A DNA stretch of 64,000 nucleotides from Actinomycetota bacterium (GCA_026393475.1 JAPLAA010000060.1:1-64000); one strand, 5' to 3'. Shown: positions 25,399 to 34,807, counted from the first letter of the stretch. Notes: generated by a model from the sequence alone, not told the origin. Numbers and translations are program-made.

Positions 25399-26448
25399 TC
25401 AGAGGCCGGGGACGACGAGGATCTTGGCGTGCTGCTCGGGGTCGCCGAGATCCCGGAACGCCTGCGGCACTCCGTCGACGCCCACCTTGCCGGTGAGCCA
25501 GGGGGAGAGGTCGACCTTGCCATCGGCGATGGCCGTGAGCGCCTCGCCGAACTCGGCGGGGGTGTAGGCGAGCGCGAACTGGATGTTCAGCTCGCGGCCG
25601 ATCCCGAGCATCGGGTGGATGCGGTCCTCCTGCATGCATGCGCCGACGACGAGGATGCGCGCGTCCTTCGGTGCCATGCGCATCGCCTGTTCGATCATGC
25701 CGGGCACGCCGACCGCTTCGAAGATCACCAGCGGGCGGACGCCGTCGATCCGGCGCCACGCCTCGATGGCCGGCGTCTCACGCGGATCGACCACGACGTC
25801 GGCCCCGAGCTGCTCGGCGAGCGCCCGCCGCTTGGGCGAGAAGTCCGCGGCGACGATCGGACCGATGCCGCGCATCTTCAGCTCGGCGATGCAGGCGAGG
25901 CCCACCGGACCGAGGCCGAGCACGACCGCCGCGTCGCCGCCCGCGATGCGGCTCTTCGCGACGGCGTGCACGCCCACGGCGAGCGGCTCGGTGAGGGCGG
26001 CCATGTCGACGGGCAACCCGCTCGGGACCTTGATGCCCATGAGTTCGTTGAGCACCATGAGCTCGGCGTACCCGCCGTTGTAGGCGTTGGAGAAGCCGAT
26101 GCCGTGGAGCCCGGTGGCGTCGAACGCGACCGGCATGCTGACGATGACGTCGCCGACCTTCAGGTTCTCGCAGCCCGGCCCGAGGTCGATGACCTCGCAG
26201 CAGAACTCGTGGCCCATCACCGTGTCCTTCGCCGGGTCGAACATCACCGGCGCCATCGGGTCGGCCGGCCGGCCCTCGTTCAGTTCGTCGCTCAGCTTGC
26301 GGCTCTCCTCGCCGTGGACCAGCAGGTGCAGATCGCTGCCACAGATGCCGCACGCGAGCACCTTCGTGAGCACCTGCCCCGGTCCGGGGGTGGGGTCGGG
26401 GAGGTCGTCGACCCGGAGTTGCCAGTCACGCATCACGGCTGCACGCAT
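25399..26448 (-). CDS. Zinc-dependent alcohol dehydrogenase family protein
   Basis: A 349-residue medium-chain dehydrogenase. Catalytic zinc ligands appear in GICGSD (about 34-39) and the GHEF motif (about 79). The NAD(P) Rossmann domain has VLGLGPVGLACIAEL. The four-cysteine structural zinc loop is absent; the insert HGEESRKLSDELNEG replaces it. Substrate is unknown. TACGCT lies six bases before the ATG, so a leaderless mRNA is likely. The 13-bp array at 26505-26556 separates it from the nucleoside hydrolase gene upstream on the same strand. Confidence 0.88.
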   Translation of the reverse strand: MRAAVMRDWQLRVDDLPDPTPGPGQVLTKVLACGICGSDLHLLVHGEESRKLSDELNEGRPADPMAPVMFDPAKDTVMGHEFCCEVIDLGPGCENLKVGDVIVSMPVAFDATGLHGIGFSNAYNGGYAELMVLNELMGIKVPSGLPVDMAALTEPLAVGVHAVAKSRIAGGDAAVVLGLGPVGLACIAELKMRGIGPIVAADFSPKRRALAEQLGADVVVDPRETPAIEAWRRIDGVRPLVIFEAVGVPGMIEQAMRMAPKDARILVVGACMQEDRIHPMLGIGRELNIQFALAYTPAEFGEALTAIADGKVDLSPWLTGKVGVDGVPQAFRDLGDPEQHAKILVVPGL

Positions 26449-26504
26449 GTCGGCAGCGTAGGCACCGAGTCGCGCGCCGCCGTCACCCGGCAGCGCCGAC
26501 CGTC

Positions 26505-26556
26505 GCCGTCGTTCAGCGCCGTCGTTCAGCGCCGCCGTTCAGCGCCGCCGTTCAGC
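26505..26556 (-). repeat. 13-bp tandem repeat at the nucleoside hydrolase stop, 4 copies
   Basis: On the minus strand the unit GCTGAACGNCGGC is repeated four times from the stop codon onward. Stops read TGA at plus 26552-26554, 26539-26541, 26526-26528 and 26513-26515. A 13-bp step puts them in all three frames. Confidence 0.9.
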
Positions 26557-27499
26557 GCGAGAAGTGGGCGATCGCCTCGTCGATCACGGCGAAGCCGGCG
26601 TCGGCGTCGATGCGATCGACGACGGTGCAGTTCGACGTCGGCCGCTCGAGCAGGCGCCGCTGGTCGATCACCGTCATCCCGCGGGTGTGCCTGCCTCGCG
26701 TCTCGACCGCGACGTGCGCCTCGTAGGTCTCGAACAACTGGGGATGCGTGAGTGCCAGCACGGCGCAGGGATCGTGCACGGGGGCGCCGCGCAGGTTGTC
26801 GTGGCGGCTCACGTACGTGCCGCTGAAGAACTCGAACAGGTCGGCGAGCACCCCGGCCAGGCGGCCCGGGATGTCGCGCACCCGTTGGATCCGCTCGGGT
26901 GTCGCCTGGAACGTGTGCGTGAGCTGCAGGCCGCACATCACCAACGGCCCGCCGTACTCGAAGACCGCGGCCGCGGCCTCGGGGTCGGCCCAGATGTTGA
27001 ACTCCGCCGTCGCCGTGCGGTTTCCGAAGGTGCCGCCGCCCATCAGCGAGATGCCGGCGATGCGGTCGGCGAGATCGGGTGCCGCCCGCAGCGCGAGGGC
27101 GATGTTGGTGAGCGGTCCGGTGGGGACGAGCCACACCCCCTCCTCCGCTCGGCAGGTGTCGATGATGAATCCGACGGCGTCGGTGCTCGCCGGGGGCCCC
27201 GACGGCTCGGGCAGATCGGCGCCGTCCATCCCGCTCTCACCGTGGACGTAGTCGGCGTGCTTGGGTTCGGCGACGAGCGGACGCGCCGCCCCGGTGTGCA
27301 CGGGCACGTCGATACCCAACAGATCGCGGATGATGATCGCGTTGCGCGTGGTGCGTTCGAGCGGTGCGTTGCCGGCGACGGTGGTGATGCCGAGCAGATC
27401 GGTGTGGCGGGCGGCGACGACGATGGCGATCGCGTCGTCGTGCCCCGGGTCGCAGTCGAGCGGGAGCCGGGGTGGGGGGGTCGGGGATGGGGTCGACAT
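26552..27499 (-). CDS. Inosine-uridine-type nucleoside hydrolase
   Basis: A 315-residue N-ribohydrolase that splits nucleosides into base and ribose. The calcium-binding hallmark is CDPGHDDAIAI (about 16-26), the family's DxDPGxDD. Later motifs are TTVAGNAPLERTTRNA, VPTGPLTNIALAL, SLMGGG and EFNIWADPEAA. The C-terminal His region is HDPCAVLAL. Base preference cannot be read reliably. ATG 27499 is chosen because a CATACT box (plus 27508-27513) lies eight bases upstream and the longer frame overlaps the divergent lipoprotein gene. Confidence 0.92.
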   Translation of the reverse strand: MSTPSPTPPPRLPLDCDPGHDDAIAIVVAARHTDLLGITTVAGNAPLERTTRNAIIIRDLLGIDVPVHTGAARPLVAEPKHADYVHGESGMDGADLPEPSGPPASTDAVGFIIDTCRAEEGVWLVPTGPLTNIALALRAAPDLADRIAGISLMGGGTFGNRTATAEFNIWADPEAAAAVFEYGGPLVMCGLQLTHTFQATPERIQRVRDIPGRLAGVLADLFEFFSGTYVSRHDNLRGAPVHDPCAVLALTHPQLFETYEAHVAVETRGRHTRGMTVIDQRRLLERPTSNCTVVDRIDADAGFAVIDEAIAHFSR

Positions 27500-27507
27500 C
27501 GCCCACG

Positions 27508-27526
27508 AGTATGCCGTCGGTACGCT
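27508..27526. promoter_or_regulatory. Divergent -10 boxes for two leaderless genes
   Basis: CATACT on the minus strand (27508-27513) serves the nucleoside hydrolase; TACGCT on the plus strand (27521-27526) serves the lipoprotein, eight and seven bases from their starts. The 34-bp gap leaves little room for other control sites. Confidence 0.5.
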
Positions 27527-27533
27527 TCCCGAC

Positions 27534-28445
27534 ATGGGAGTCCTCCCGCGAGCCGACACCCGGTGGCAGGCGCGATCGGGCCCTGACCGCGCGACCGACA
27601 GCGCGCGGCGGCTCATCGTTCGAGCCCTCGCCGCGCTGGTCGTCGGTGGCGTCCTCGTGGGTGTCACGTCGTGCAGCGACAACGACGTCACCTCGTCGTC
27701 GCCCGATGCCGGCGAGGTGGACGTGGGCCGCCTGCCGCGAGTCACGAGCGCGACCACGCCGGTGCCGCCGGCCGGCGCCGACTCGTCCGCCCCGAACGAG
27801 ACCGCCGCCCCGAGCGAGACCGCCGCCCCGAGCGACTCCTCCGAGTCGACGGTTCCCGCGAGCGGCGTGCCCGGCGTCGACGACGCCGAGCCGCTCTGCG
27901 AGGCGTGGAGCCAGCTGCTCGGCACCCGTCAGGTGCTCACGCTCGCGGCGAACTTCGCCGAACCGACGGCGACCGAGCTCGCCCGGCTCGAGGTGATCGC
28001 CGCGCCACTCGTGCAGCGGGCGACGCTGGCCTTCGCCGGTGCCCTCCTCGACGCGGGTGTCGCCGACGAGGGCAGCGCCCTCGCCGCCGAGTTCGACACC
28101 GTGCTCACCGATCTCGTCGGCCCGCTCGACAGGCGGGCTGCAGCGGCGGTCGACGCGCTCACCGACGCCGGCGCAGGCCGCGATGTGGGGATCCTGTTCG
28201 CGCAGGTCTGGCTCGACGGCCTGCGCGCCTTCGGCCCCGACGACGTCGAGCCCGTGCTGGCCGATCTCGGCCCGGAGCTCGGTCCGCTCGTCGACGGCGC
28301 GGCGGTTGCGTTCGCCGACGCAGTGCAGCCGTGGACCGACGACCCCGCGCTCGACACGTCGAGGATCGATACCCCGGCCACGTTCGCCCTGCTCGGCGAG
28401 CGCTGCCCCGACCTCAGCGCGATCGGCGTCGGCGACGCCGTCTGA
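27534..28445 (+). CDS. Putative lipoprotein of unknown function
   Basis: A 303-residue protein with a lipoprotein signal: a basic stretch, hydrophobic LIVRALAALVVGGVLVG and lipobox VTSC at about 41-44. A Ser/Thr/Pro/Ala linker (about 45-115) contains two ETAAPS units. The remaining helical domain (about 120-300) starts PLCEAWSQLL and ends GERCPDLSAIG, with two cysteines that could form a disulfide. No family is recognised. Likely anchored outside the membrane. Tandem in-frame TGA codons follow the stop. Confidence 0.7.
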   Translation: MGVLPRADTRWQARSGPDRATDSARRLIVRALAALVVGGVLVGVTSCSDNDVTSSSPDAGEVDVGRLPRVTSATTPVPPAGADSSAPNETAAPSETAAPSDSSESTVPASGVPGVDDAEPLCEAWSQLLGTRQVLTLAANFAEPTATELARLEVIAAPLVQRATLAFAGALLDAGVADEGSALAAEFDTVLTDLVGPLDRRAAAAVDALTDAGAGRDVGILFAQVWLDGLRAFGPDDVEPVLADLGPELGPLVDGAAVAFADAVQPWTDDPALDTSRIDTPATFALLGERCPDLSAIGVGDAV

Positions 28446-28485
28446 CCCGGCCTCTGACCCGGCCCCTGACCCGGCCCCTGACGCG
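28442..28485 (+). repeat. 12-bp tandem repeat at the lipoprotein stop
   Basis: CTGACCCGGCCY occurs three times plus a partial fourth. TGA codons at 28443, 28455, 28467 and 28479 are in one frame, giving four in-line stops. The thiolase-like gene on the other strand ends at 28494. Confidence 0.9.
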
Positions 28486-28493
28486 ACCTCGAC

Positions 28494-29978
28494 TCAGACG
28501 AGGTGGAGGGTGCCCTCCGCGTCGAGCTCGATCGCCCGGCCCACCCACTCGCCCTCGCACATCGCGGCGGTGACGGCCGGATCGACCGAATCGCCCCAGG
28601 CGCGTCGACCGTCGGCGAGCAGGCAGGTGACGATCGCCCGTTCGGGCAGGCCCTCTCGCGAGTGCATCACCGTGTAGGCCTCGATCGTCGTCGGGCCCGC
28701 CGCCTCGTCGGGCGGGGCCAGCTCGCGGCGCGGCATCGCGTCGATCTGGTCCTGCGGATATGCGTGACGGAACGGCTGCGCGGGTGGGGTGGTCGAGTAC
28801 ACGCCGAACGCGTGCTTGGTGGTGTACCCACCGTTCGCCCACACGAGGCCGCGGGCGCCCGGCCGGTCGCGCAGCGCCCCCATCATCGTGGCGATCGCAT
28901 GCATCACGTAGTTGTTCCACGGGCCGCCGGCGAAGGGCAGGCCGCCGGTCAGCGTGAGCTGGCGTTCGATGTCGAGTCCGAGGCTCTGCGCGCCGAGCTG
29001 CACGGCCGCCGGGAAACACGAGTAGAGGTCGACCAGGTCGACGTCGTCGATGCCGAGGCCGGCCAGTTCGAGCGCCAGTTTGCCGCCGAGCTCGATCGCG
29101 GGGGTCTCGTGGAACGACCAGCGGTTGCTCACGAATTGGTGCTCGTGGCAGTCGGTGCCCGAGTACGGGAACACCCAGCGGTCCTCGGGAACGCCGAGTC
29201 GCTGCGCTGTCCCGACCGACATCATCAGCAGGGCCGCACCCATGTCGACGTCGTTGTTGGAGTTCATGTACTTCGCGTAGGGCAGGCCGACCATCCGGTT
29301 GTCGGGACCGACCGTGCGGATCTCCTCGGCCGACTTCGCCTCGCGGATCCACGCGTTCGGATTGGCCGCGGCCACCTGGCTGAAACGCGACCACAGCTCG
29401 CTGATCCGCACGAGGTGGTCCTCGGGGGAGCGGCCGGCGGCAGCGCGGATCGCGGTCTCGAACATCGGGTACACCTGCACCGGCATGACGATCTGGCGGG
29501 CGATCTCGGACGGATGGTTCATCACGAGGTCCTCGCCGAGCACCCGCGGCACGGAGCCGTCCGGCGACCGCTCCCAGTCGAGCTCGACGCCCTGCTTGCG
29601 TGCCCGCATGCGGGTACGCCACGCCTCGCCGCCCGACAACAGCGCGACCTCGAGCTCCCCCGCCTGGATGGCGAGGGCCGTCGAGTTCACCAACGTCTGC
29701 GGGCTGTTGCCGCCCATCGTGGTGTAGGCGAACTCGGTGCTCGCCAGGCCGAGCCGCGCACCGAGGACCTCCGGCGCGTTGCCGTACCTCCAGCTCAGCA
29801 GCCCCACGACACGGATCGAGTCGACCGCCTCGAGCGATGCCAGACCGGCGTCGGCGATGGCCTCCTGGGCGGCGAGCGCCATCAGCGCGACGGGGTCGAG
29901 CGCGTCGTCGAGGCCGGAGGCGCGATGCAGCGACTGTCCGGCGCCGACGAGAACGGGAGTACGGGGATCGAGGGTCAC
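28494..29978 (-). CDS. Thiolase-like acetyl-CoA acetyltransferase, atypical active site
   Basis: A 494-residue thiolase-superfamily protein. The N-terminal part matches thiolase strands (PVLVGAGQSLHR; EAVDSIRVVG), but the nucleophile region reads YTTMGGNSPQTLVN, with Ser where classical thiolases have Cys. Later segments include VDLYSCFPAAVQ and LPFAGGPWNNYVMHA. About 420-494 is an extra C-terminal domain ending in a strand-rich WVGRAIELDAEGTLHLV, as in mycobacterial SCP2-like thiolases of lipid or sterol breakdown. Catalytic thiolysis is doubtful. TAGCCT lies eight bases before the GTG start. Confidence 0.8.
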   Translation of the reverse strand: MTLDPRTPVLVGAGQSLHRASGLDDALDPVALMALAAQEAIADAGLASLEAVDSIRVVGLLSWRYGNAPEVLGARLGLASTEFAYTTMGGNSPQTLVNSTALAIQAGELEVALLSGGEAWRTRMRARKQGVELDWERSPDGSVPRVLGEDLVMNHPSEIARQIVMPVQVYPMFETAIRAAAGRSPEDHLVRISELWSRFSQVAAANPNAWIREAKSAEEIRTVGPDNRMVGLPYAKYMNSNNDVDMGAALLMMSVGTAQRLGVPEDRWVFPYSGTDCHEHQFVSNRWSFHETPAIELGGKLALELAGLGIDDVDLVDLYSCFPAAVQLGAQSLGLDIERQLTLTGGLPFAGGPWNNYVMHAIATMMGALRDRPGARGLVWANGGYTTKHAFGVYSTTPPAQPFRHAYPQDQIDAMPRRELAPPDEAAGPTTIEAYTVMHSREGLPERAIVTCLLADGRRAWGDSVDPAVTAAMCEGEWVGRAIELDAEGTLHLV

Positions 29979-30080
29979 GAGCGTGGAGGCTACGGAGTGC
30001 CCCTGCCCGCCGGAGAACCCGGAGGAGCAGGAGGAGCCGAGGACGGGGAGGCGGCGTGACGGGTCACGGTCGACCGGGGA

Positions 30081-30113
30081 GCGGACGGGAAGCGGACGGG
30101 AAGCGGACGGGAA
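30081..30113 (+). repeat. 11-bp tandem repeat upstream of rpiB, 3 copies
   Basis: GCGGACGGGAA is repeated three times exactly, 13 bp before the TACACT box of rpiB. It occupies the place of a -35 region or operator. Confidence 0.88.
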
Positions 30114-30126
30114 GCGGGGCCACGCC

Positions 30127-30132
30127 TACACT
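30127..30132 (+). promoter_or_regulatory. -10 box for rpiB
   Basis: TACACT lies eight bases before the rpiB GTG with no Shine-Dalgarno sequence, so the rpiB-glyA-wecA unit probably begins leaderless here. Confidence 0.5.
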
Positions 30133-30140
30133 CGACCACC

Positions 30141-30587
30141 GTGTCCCGCATCGCCATCGGATCCGACCACGCCGGCTACGAGCTCAAGCAGCACCTGATC
30201 GAGCTGCTCGCAGGGCAGGGCCACGACCTCGTCGACCTGGGCACCGACAGCACCGAGAGCGTCGACTACGTCGAGTTCTGCGCCAACGTCGGCCGCGCCG
30301 TGCGTGACGGCGACGCCGAGCTCGGCATCGTGCTCGGTGGCAGCGGGCAGGGTGAGCAGCTCGCCGCGAACAAGGTCCGCGGCGTGCGCGCCGCACTGTG
30401 CAACGACCTCTACACCGCGCGCATGGCCAGGGCCCACAACGACGCCAACGTCCTCAGCATGGGCGCTCGGGTCGTGGGTGTCGGGCTCGCCGAGGAGATT
30501 GTCGCTACCTTCTTGACCACCCCCTTCGAAGGTGGTCGCCACCTCCGCCGTGTGCAACAGCTCATGGCGCTCGAGCAGGAGTTCTGA
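30141..30587 (+). CDS. rpiB: Ribose-5-phosphate isomerase B
   Basis: A 148-residue isomerase interconverting ribose 5-phosphate and ribulose 5-phosphate in the pentose phosphate pathway. The N-terminal motif is IAIGSDHAGYELK. The anion hole is GGSGQGEQLAANKV, and E72 of GEQ is the catalytic base used by the actinobacterial type in place of the E. coli Cys. HNDANVLSMGARV completes the substrate site. The LacA/RpiB fold is complete. glyA starts three bases after the stop. Confidence 0.94.
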   Translation: MSRIAIGSDHAGYELKQHLIELLAGQGHDLVDLGTDSTESVDYVEFCANVGRAVRDGDAELGIVLGGSGQGEQLAANKVRGVRAALCNDLYTARMARAHNDANVLSMGARVVGVGLAEEIVATFLTTPFEGGRHLRRVQQLMALEQEF

Positions 30588-30590
30588 CCC

Positions 30591-31835
30591 ATGCCGTTCC
30601 CCAGCGACACCACGCCGGACACCGTCGTGTTCGACCTCATCGACCGCGAGGTCGAGCGTCAGTGCACGGGTCTGCAGCTGATCGCGAGCGAGAACTTCAC
30701 CTCGCCCGCGGTCATGAGGGCCGTCGGCAGCGCGCTCACCAACAAGTACGCCGAGGGGTACCCGGGCAAGCGCTACTACGGCGGCAACGCGATCGTCGAC
30801 GACATCGAGTCGATCGCGATCGAGCGGGTGAAGGCGCTTTTCGGTGCCGATCACGCCAACGTGCAGCCGCACTCCGGAGCGAACGCGAACATGTGCGCCT
30901 ACCAGGCGATCCTGAACCCGGGCGACACCGTGCTCGGCCTCAGCCTCGACCACGGCGGGCACCTCACGCACGGCTCGCCCGTCAACGCGAGCGGCAAGCT
31001 GTACCACTTCGTCGCCTACAAGGTCACGCCCGGTGACGAGCGCATCGACATGGATCAGGTGCGCGAGCTCGCGCTCGAACACCGCCCGAAGCTGATCGTC
31101 GCGGGCACCACGAGCTACCCGCGCCGGCTCGACCCGGAGCCGTTCAAGGCGATCGCGGACGAGGTCGGCGCACTGCTCATGTTCGACGCGGCGCACATCG
31201 CCGGGCTCATCGCCGGTGGCGTGCACCCCAACCCGGTGCCCTACGCCGACATCGTCACGTTCACCACCCACAAGACGCTCCGCGGCCCACGTGGCGGTTG
31301 CATCCTGTCGACGGCCGAGCACGCAGCCGCGATCGACAAGGCCGTGTTCCCGGGCTGGCAGGGCGGCCCGCTCGAGCACGTGATCGCCGGCAAGGCCGTC
31401 GCGTTCCACGAGGCCGCACAGCCGAGCTTCGGCGAGTACGCGAAGCAGATCGTCGTCAACGCCAGTGCGCTCGCCGAGGCGCTCGTCCAGCAGGGCTTCC
31501 GCCTCGTGAGCGGCGGCACCGACATCCACCTCATGGTGGTCGACCTGCGCCCGTTCGACGCCGACCTCACCGGCAAGGAGGCCCAGGCGGTCCTCGATCT
31601 CGCCGGCATCACGCTGAACAAGAACAGCATCCCCGACGACCCGCGCAGCCCGTTCGTCACGAGCGGCGTGCGCATCGGCACGCCGTCGGTCACCACGCAG
31701 GGCATGAAGGAGCCCGAGATGGCGCAGATCGCCGCGCTCATCGCACGCGCGCTGCGGCATCGCACCGACGAGGCCGAACTCGCCGCGGTCAAGGCCGACG
31801 TCGCCGCCCTGTGCGGCCGCTTCCCCGCGTACTGA
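30591..31835 (+). CDS. glyA: Serine hydroxymethyltransferase
   Basis: A 414-residue PLP enzyme converting serine and tetrahydrofolate to glycine and methylene-THF. Signature segments: [39 protein letters not shown]. The PLP lysine lies in [17 protein letters not shown] inside the end of rpiB precedes the ATG, so translation is coupled. It supplies one-carbon units; linkage to rpiB joins pentose and purine precursor supply. wecA follows 24 bp on. Confidence 0.96.
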   Translation: MPFPSDTTPDTVVFDLIDREVERQCTGLQLIASENFTSPAVMRAVGSALTNKYAEGYPGKRYYGGNAIVDDIESIAIERVKALFGADHANVQPHSGANANMCAYQAILNPGDTVLGLSLDHGGHLTHGSPVNASGKLYHFVAYKVTPGDERIDMDQVRELALEHRPKLIVAGTTSYPRRLDPEPFKAIADEVGALLMFDAAHIAGLIAGGVHPNPVPYADIVTFTTHKTLRGPRGGCILSTAEHAAAIDKAVFPGWQGGPLEHVIAGKAVAFHEAAQPSFGEYAKQIVVNASALAEALVQQGFRLVSGGTDIHLMVVDLRPFDADLTGKEAQAVLDLAGITLNKNSIPDDPRSPFVTSGVRIGTPSVTTQGMKEPEMAQIAALIARALRHRTDEAELAAVKADVAALCGRFPAY

Positions 31836-31859
31836 TCCCGGCGCGAGGACCGTCACACC

Positions 31860-32981
31860 GTGCCCAGCATCGGCGCCTACCTGCTCGTCGGGGCGGTCGC
31901 CGCAGTCATCACCTTCGCCGTCACCCCGCTCGTGAAGCGGTTCGCCACCCGTGTCGGGTGGGTGTACCTGCCGAACGATCGCACGGTGCACACCTCGCCG
32001 CTCCCCGACGTCGGGGGCATCGCGATGTTCCTCGGGTTCGTCGTCGCGTTCGGGGTGTCGCGCCTGATGGACGGCTTCGACTCGATCTTCGCCCGGAACT
32101 CCGAACCCCGGGGTGTGCTGATCGCCGCGGGGGTGATGTTCCTCGTCGGGCTGATCGACGACGTGCGCGACATCTCGGCGCCGGCGAAGGTGCTCGGCAC
32201 CGTGCTGGCCGGATGGGTGCTCGTCGACTTCGGCGTGCACATGTTCTTCTTCCGCTTGCCGTTCCTCGACGTGGTGGTGCTCAGCAGCGACTGGATCCCG
32301 CTCGTCACCGTGCTCTGGATCCTCGGCATGAGCCAGGCGATCAACCTCATCGACGGGCTCGACGGACTCGCGGCGGGCATCGTCGCGATCGCCGCATTCT
32401 CGTTCTTCATCTACAGCCAGCACCTCAGCGAACAGCGGCTGCTGCTCGAGCCGAACATCGGCCCGCTGATCGCGATCATCACCGTCGGGGTGTGCATCGG
32501 CTTCCTGCCCCACAACTTCAACCCCGCGCGGATCTTCATGGGCGACAGCGGCGCGCTGCTGCTCGGCCTCCTCATGGCGGTGAGCACGAGCGTCGTCGGC
32601 GGCCGGGAACGACCCGACGCGCCTGCCGAGTCCGCCGGCCAGGCCTTCTTCTTCTTCGCCCCGCTGTTCATCCCGCTGTTCATCCTGGGCGTGCCGATCC
32701 TCGACACGCTGTGGGCGATCATCCGGCGGGCGCGCAGCGGCAAGGGCCTCGCGACCGCCGACAAGGGGCACCTGCACCACCGGCTGATGGAGATGGGACA
32801 CGGCCACCGGCGCAGCGTGCTCATCCTCTGGTGCTGGACCGCGCTGCTGAGCGCGTTCGTGCTCTATCCCGTCATCACCGATCAAGGCGTGTCGTACATC
32901 CCCGTGGGCGCGGCCATGCTCGGGCTCGCGCTGTACACCGTGCTGCATCCGCAGATCCGCCGCCAGCGCAGCGCCGACTGA
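31860..32981 (+). CDS. wecA: Undecaprenyl-phosphate GlcNAc-1-phosphate transferase family protein
   Basis: A 373-residue polytopic membrane enzyme of the MraY/WecA family, which attaches a sugar-1-phosphate to undecaprenyl phosphate and starts wall polymer synthesis. About ten hydrophobic spans are visible. Catalytic motifs: LIDDVRD (the DDxxD magnesium site), NLIDGLDGLAAG, FMGDSGALLLG and the C-terminal HLHHRLMEMGHGHRR typical of WecA rather than MraY. The place before the atp operon matches rfe in mycobacteria. GTG 31860 is preceded by GCGAGGA. A 9-bp array follows the stop. Confidence 0.9.
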   Translation: MPSIGAYLLVGAVAAVITFAVTPLVKRFATRVGWVYLPNDRTVHTSPLPDVGGIAMFLGFVVAFGVSRLMDGFDSIFARNSEPRGVLIAAGVMFLVGLIDDVRDISAPAKVLGTVLAGWVLVDFGVHMFFFRLPFLDVVVLSSDWIPLVTVLWILGMSQAINLIDGLDGLAAGIVAIAAFSFFIYSQHLSEQRLLLEPNIGPLIAIITVGVCIGFLPHNFNPARIFMGDSGALLLGLLMAVSTSVVGGRERPDAPAESAGQAFFFFAPLFIPLFILGVPILDTLWAIIRRARSGKGLATADKGHLHHRLMEMGHGHRRSVLILWCWTALLSAFVLYPVITDQGVSYIPVGAAMLGLALYTVLHPQIRRQRSAD

Positions 32982-32983
32982 GC

Positions 32984-33028
32984 CGAGCGATTCGAGCGAT
33001 TCGAGCGAATCGAGTGAATCGAGCGAGC
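32984..33028 (+). repeat. 9-bp tandem repeat after wecA, about 5 copies
   Basis: CGAGCGATT (variants ending AAT) starts three bases after the wecA TGA. It lies between wecA and the atp promoter candidate. Confidence 0.85.
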
Positions 33029-33072
33029 TGCCTTCACCCGGCGTGATTCCTCGTGACAGAGCGCGGCTACGG

Positions 33073-33103
33073 TTTGTCGAACGCGGTCTCGTGTGAGTAG
33101 ATT
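33073..33103 (+). promoter_or_regulatory. Promoter candidate for the atp operon
   Basis: TTGTCG (33073-33078) and TAGATT (33098-33103) are 19 bases apart. It would give a leader of about 65 bases before the first atp gene. The spacing is slightly long. Confidence 0.35.
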
Positions 33104-33175
33104 GTGTTCGCGTTCACAAGCTCCGCCGCAACGATGCGGTCGACACCGTGCACACGCGCCCGAGGCCAGGACCCC

Positions 33176-33568
33176 GTGAAACTCGTTCCCCGCACCAAGC
33201 CCATCGACGCCGACGACAACATCGGCCGTGGCATGGACTTCGCGTTGGTGATCCTCGTTTTCCTCGGGATCGGCTGGGCCCTCGACCGTGCCTTCGACAC
33301 CCGCCCGGCGTTCATGATCGGCTGCACCGTGTTCTCGGTCGCCGGCCAGTTCATCCGCATGTGGTACGCCTACGACGCCCGCATGAGCCAGCTCGAGTCC
33401 GAGCGCACCACCGAGCTGCGCAGCGCACCCCGCGCCAGCGTCGTGGTCGAGGACCTGGCGTACGCACCGCTGGTGATCCCGACCGACATCGGCCGCGACG
33501 AGCAGATCGACGAGCAGATCGACGAGCGGATCGAGCACGCCGATGGGACGCAGGGGGCGACGGCATGA
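33176..33568 (+). CDS. AtpZ/AtpI-like membrane protein of the ATP synthase operon
   Basis: A 130-residue protein with two membrane spans (about 22-37, DFALVILVFLGIGWAL, and about 43-60, FMIGCTVFSVAGQFI). The C-terminal cytoplasmic tail is polar and holds three DEQI repeats. The DRAFDTRP loop between spans matches the AtpZ/AtpI family, which assists c-ring assembly or magnesium uptake. GTG 33176 is chosen as the first codon giving a normal family N-terminus. The stop overlaps the next ATG by four bases. Confidence 0.7.
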   Translation: MKLVPRTKPIDADDNIGRGMDFALVILVFLGIGWALDRAFDTRPAFMIGCTVFSVAGQFIRMWYAYDARMSQLESERTTELRSAPRASVVVEDLAYAPLVIPTDIGRDEQIDEQIDERIEHADGTQGATA

Positions 33569-34020
33569 CGAACGCACGCACCCGCCAGGTCGAGCCGATG
33601 CTCGCCCGTGACGACGGCCCGGCGCCCGAGGTCTCGATCTCCAAGGACATGATCAAGCGCGGCCTGTTCGTGGCGCCGCTGCTGGTCGCCCTGTGCGGCG
33701 TCATCTGGGGTCTCGACGGCGTGTGGTCGTCGATGTACGCCATCGCGATCGTGCTCGTGAACTTCGCACTCGCCGCCGGCCTCGTCGCCTCCACGGCCCG
33801 GATCAGCCTCGGCCTGATGATGGGAGCCGTGCTGTTCGGCTACCTCATCCGCCTCGCGCTCATCTTCCTCGCCGTCTTCCTCGTCCGCGATGCCGACTGG
33901 ATTTCACTTCCGGCACTCGGAGCGACCATCATCGTCACGCACCTCGGTCTCCTGCTCTGGGAACTGAAGTTCGTCGCGATCTCCCTTGCCCACCCAGGCC
34001 TCAAGCCTGCCCGCCCGTAA
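33565..34020 (+). CDS. atpI: ATP synthase protein I-like membrane protein
   Basis: A 151-residue protein with four hydrophobic spans (from about 33: GLFVAPLLVALCGVIWG; then MYAIAIVLVNFALAAGLV; then MMGAVLFGYLIRLALIFLAV; then ALGATIIVTHLGLLLWE). This is the AtpI (UncI) layout. AtpI helps insert and assemble the c-ring. It is translationally coupled to the AtpZ-like gene by an ATGA overlap and lies 23 bp before atpB. Confidence 0.72.
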   Translation: MTNARTRQVEPMLARDDGPAPEVSISKDMIKRGLFVAPLLVALCGVIWGLDGVWSSMYAIAIVLVNFALAAGLVASTARISLGLMMGAVLFGYLIRLALIFLAVFLVRDADWISLPALGATIIVTHLGLLLWELKFVAISLAHPGLKPARP

Positions 34021-34043
34021 ACACGACAGGATCGGATCCCAAC

Positions 34044-34807
34044 GTGCTCGCAGAAGCCTTCAAGTTCCCCGAGATCAATGCCATCCTCCGGTGGCAGGAC
34101 ATCTTCACGTCGTTCAACAAGATCGCCCTGATCGCCGTCGCCGCGGCCGTCATCGGCATCGTCGTGTTCCTCCTCGCGGGCAACAAGGACGCCAAGGTCG
34201 CCCCCAAGGGTGTGCGCAACCTGGCGGAGACCACCGTCGAGTTCATCGAGGACGGCATCGTCATGCAGACGATGGGCAAGAGCGGCCTCGGCTGGACCCC
34301 GTTCCTGCTGAGCCTGTTCATCTTCATCTACCTGTGCAACGTGCCGGGCATCATCCCGCTCCTGCAGATGCCGGCCACCGCCCGCATGGCGATCCCGATG
34401 TTCCTCGCGCTGCTCGTGTGGGTCGTCTACAACGGCGTCGGCCTGAAGCACCAGGGCGTCAAGTACATCACCAACACCATCTGGCCCCCCGGCGTGCCGG
34501 TGGCGCTGAAGCCGCTCGTGGGCGTCATCGAGTTCATCTCGAACATCATCGTCCGTCCCTTCTCGCTGACGGTCCGACTCTTCGCCAACATGCTGGCCGG
34601 TCACATCCTGCTCGTGACCTTCGCCCTGCTCACCCAGTCGCTCATCACCGCCGAGACGCAGCAGCTGCTGCTCAAGCCGATGGCGATCCTGCCCTTCTTC
34701 ATGCTCGTGTTCCTCACGGCGTTCGAAGTGCTGGTGGCCTTCCTGCAGGCCTACATCTTCACGATCCTCACCGCCGTGTACATCGGCGGCGCCGCTCACC
34801 CCGAGCA

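Noticed and set aside
30126-32948. 940-codon open frame antisense to rpiB-glyA-wecA
   Set aside because: His/Asp/Arg-rich product that is a codon mirror of three certain genes.
33104-33175. Upstream start of the AtpZ-like gene
   Set aside because: It overlaps the promoter candidate and adds Ser/Thr/Cys residues not seen in the family.
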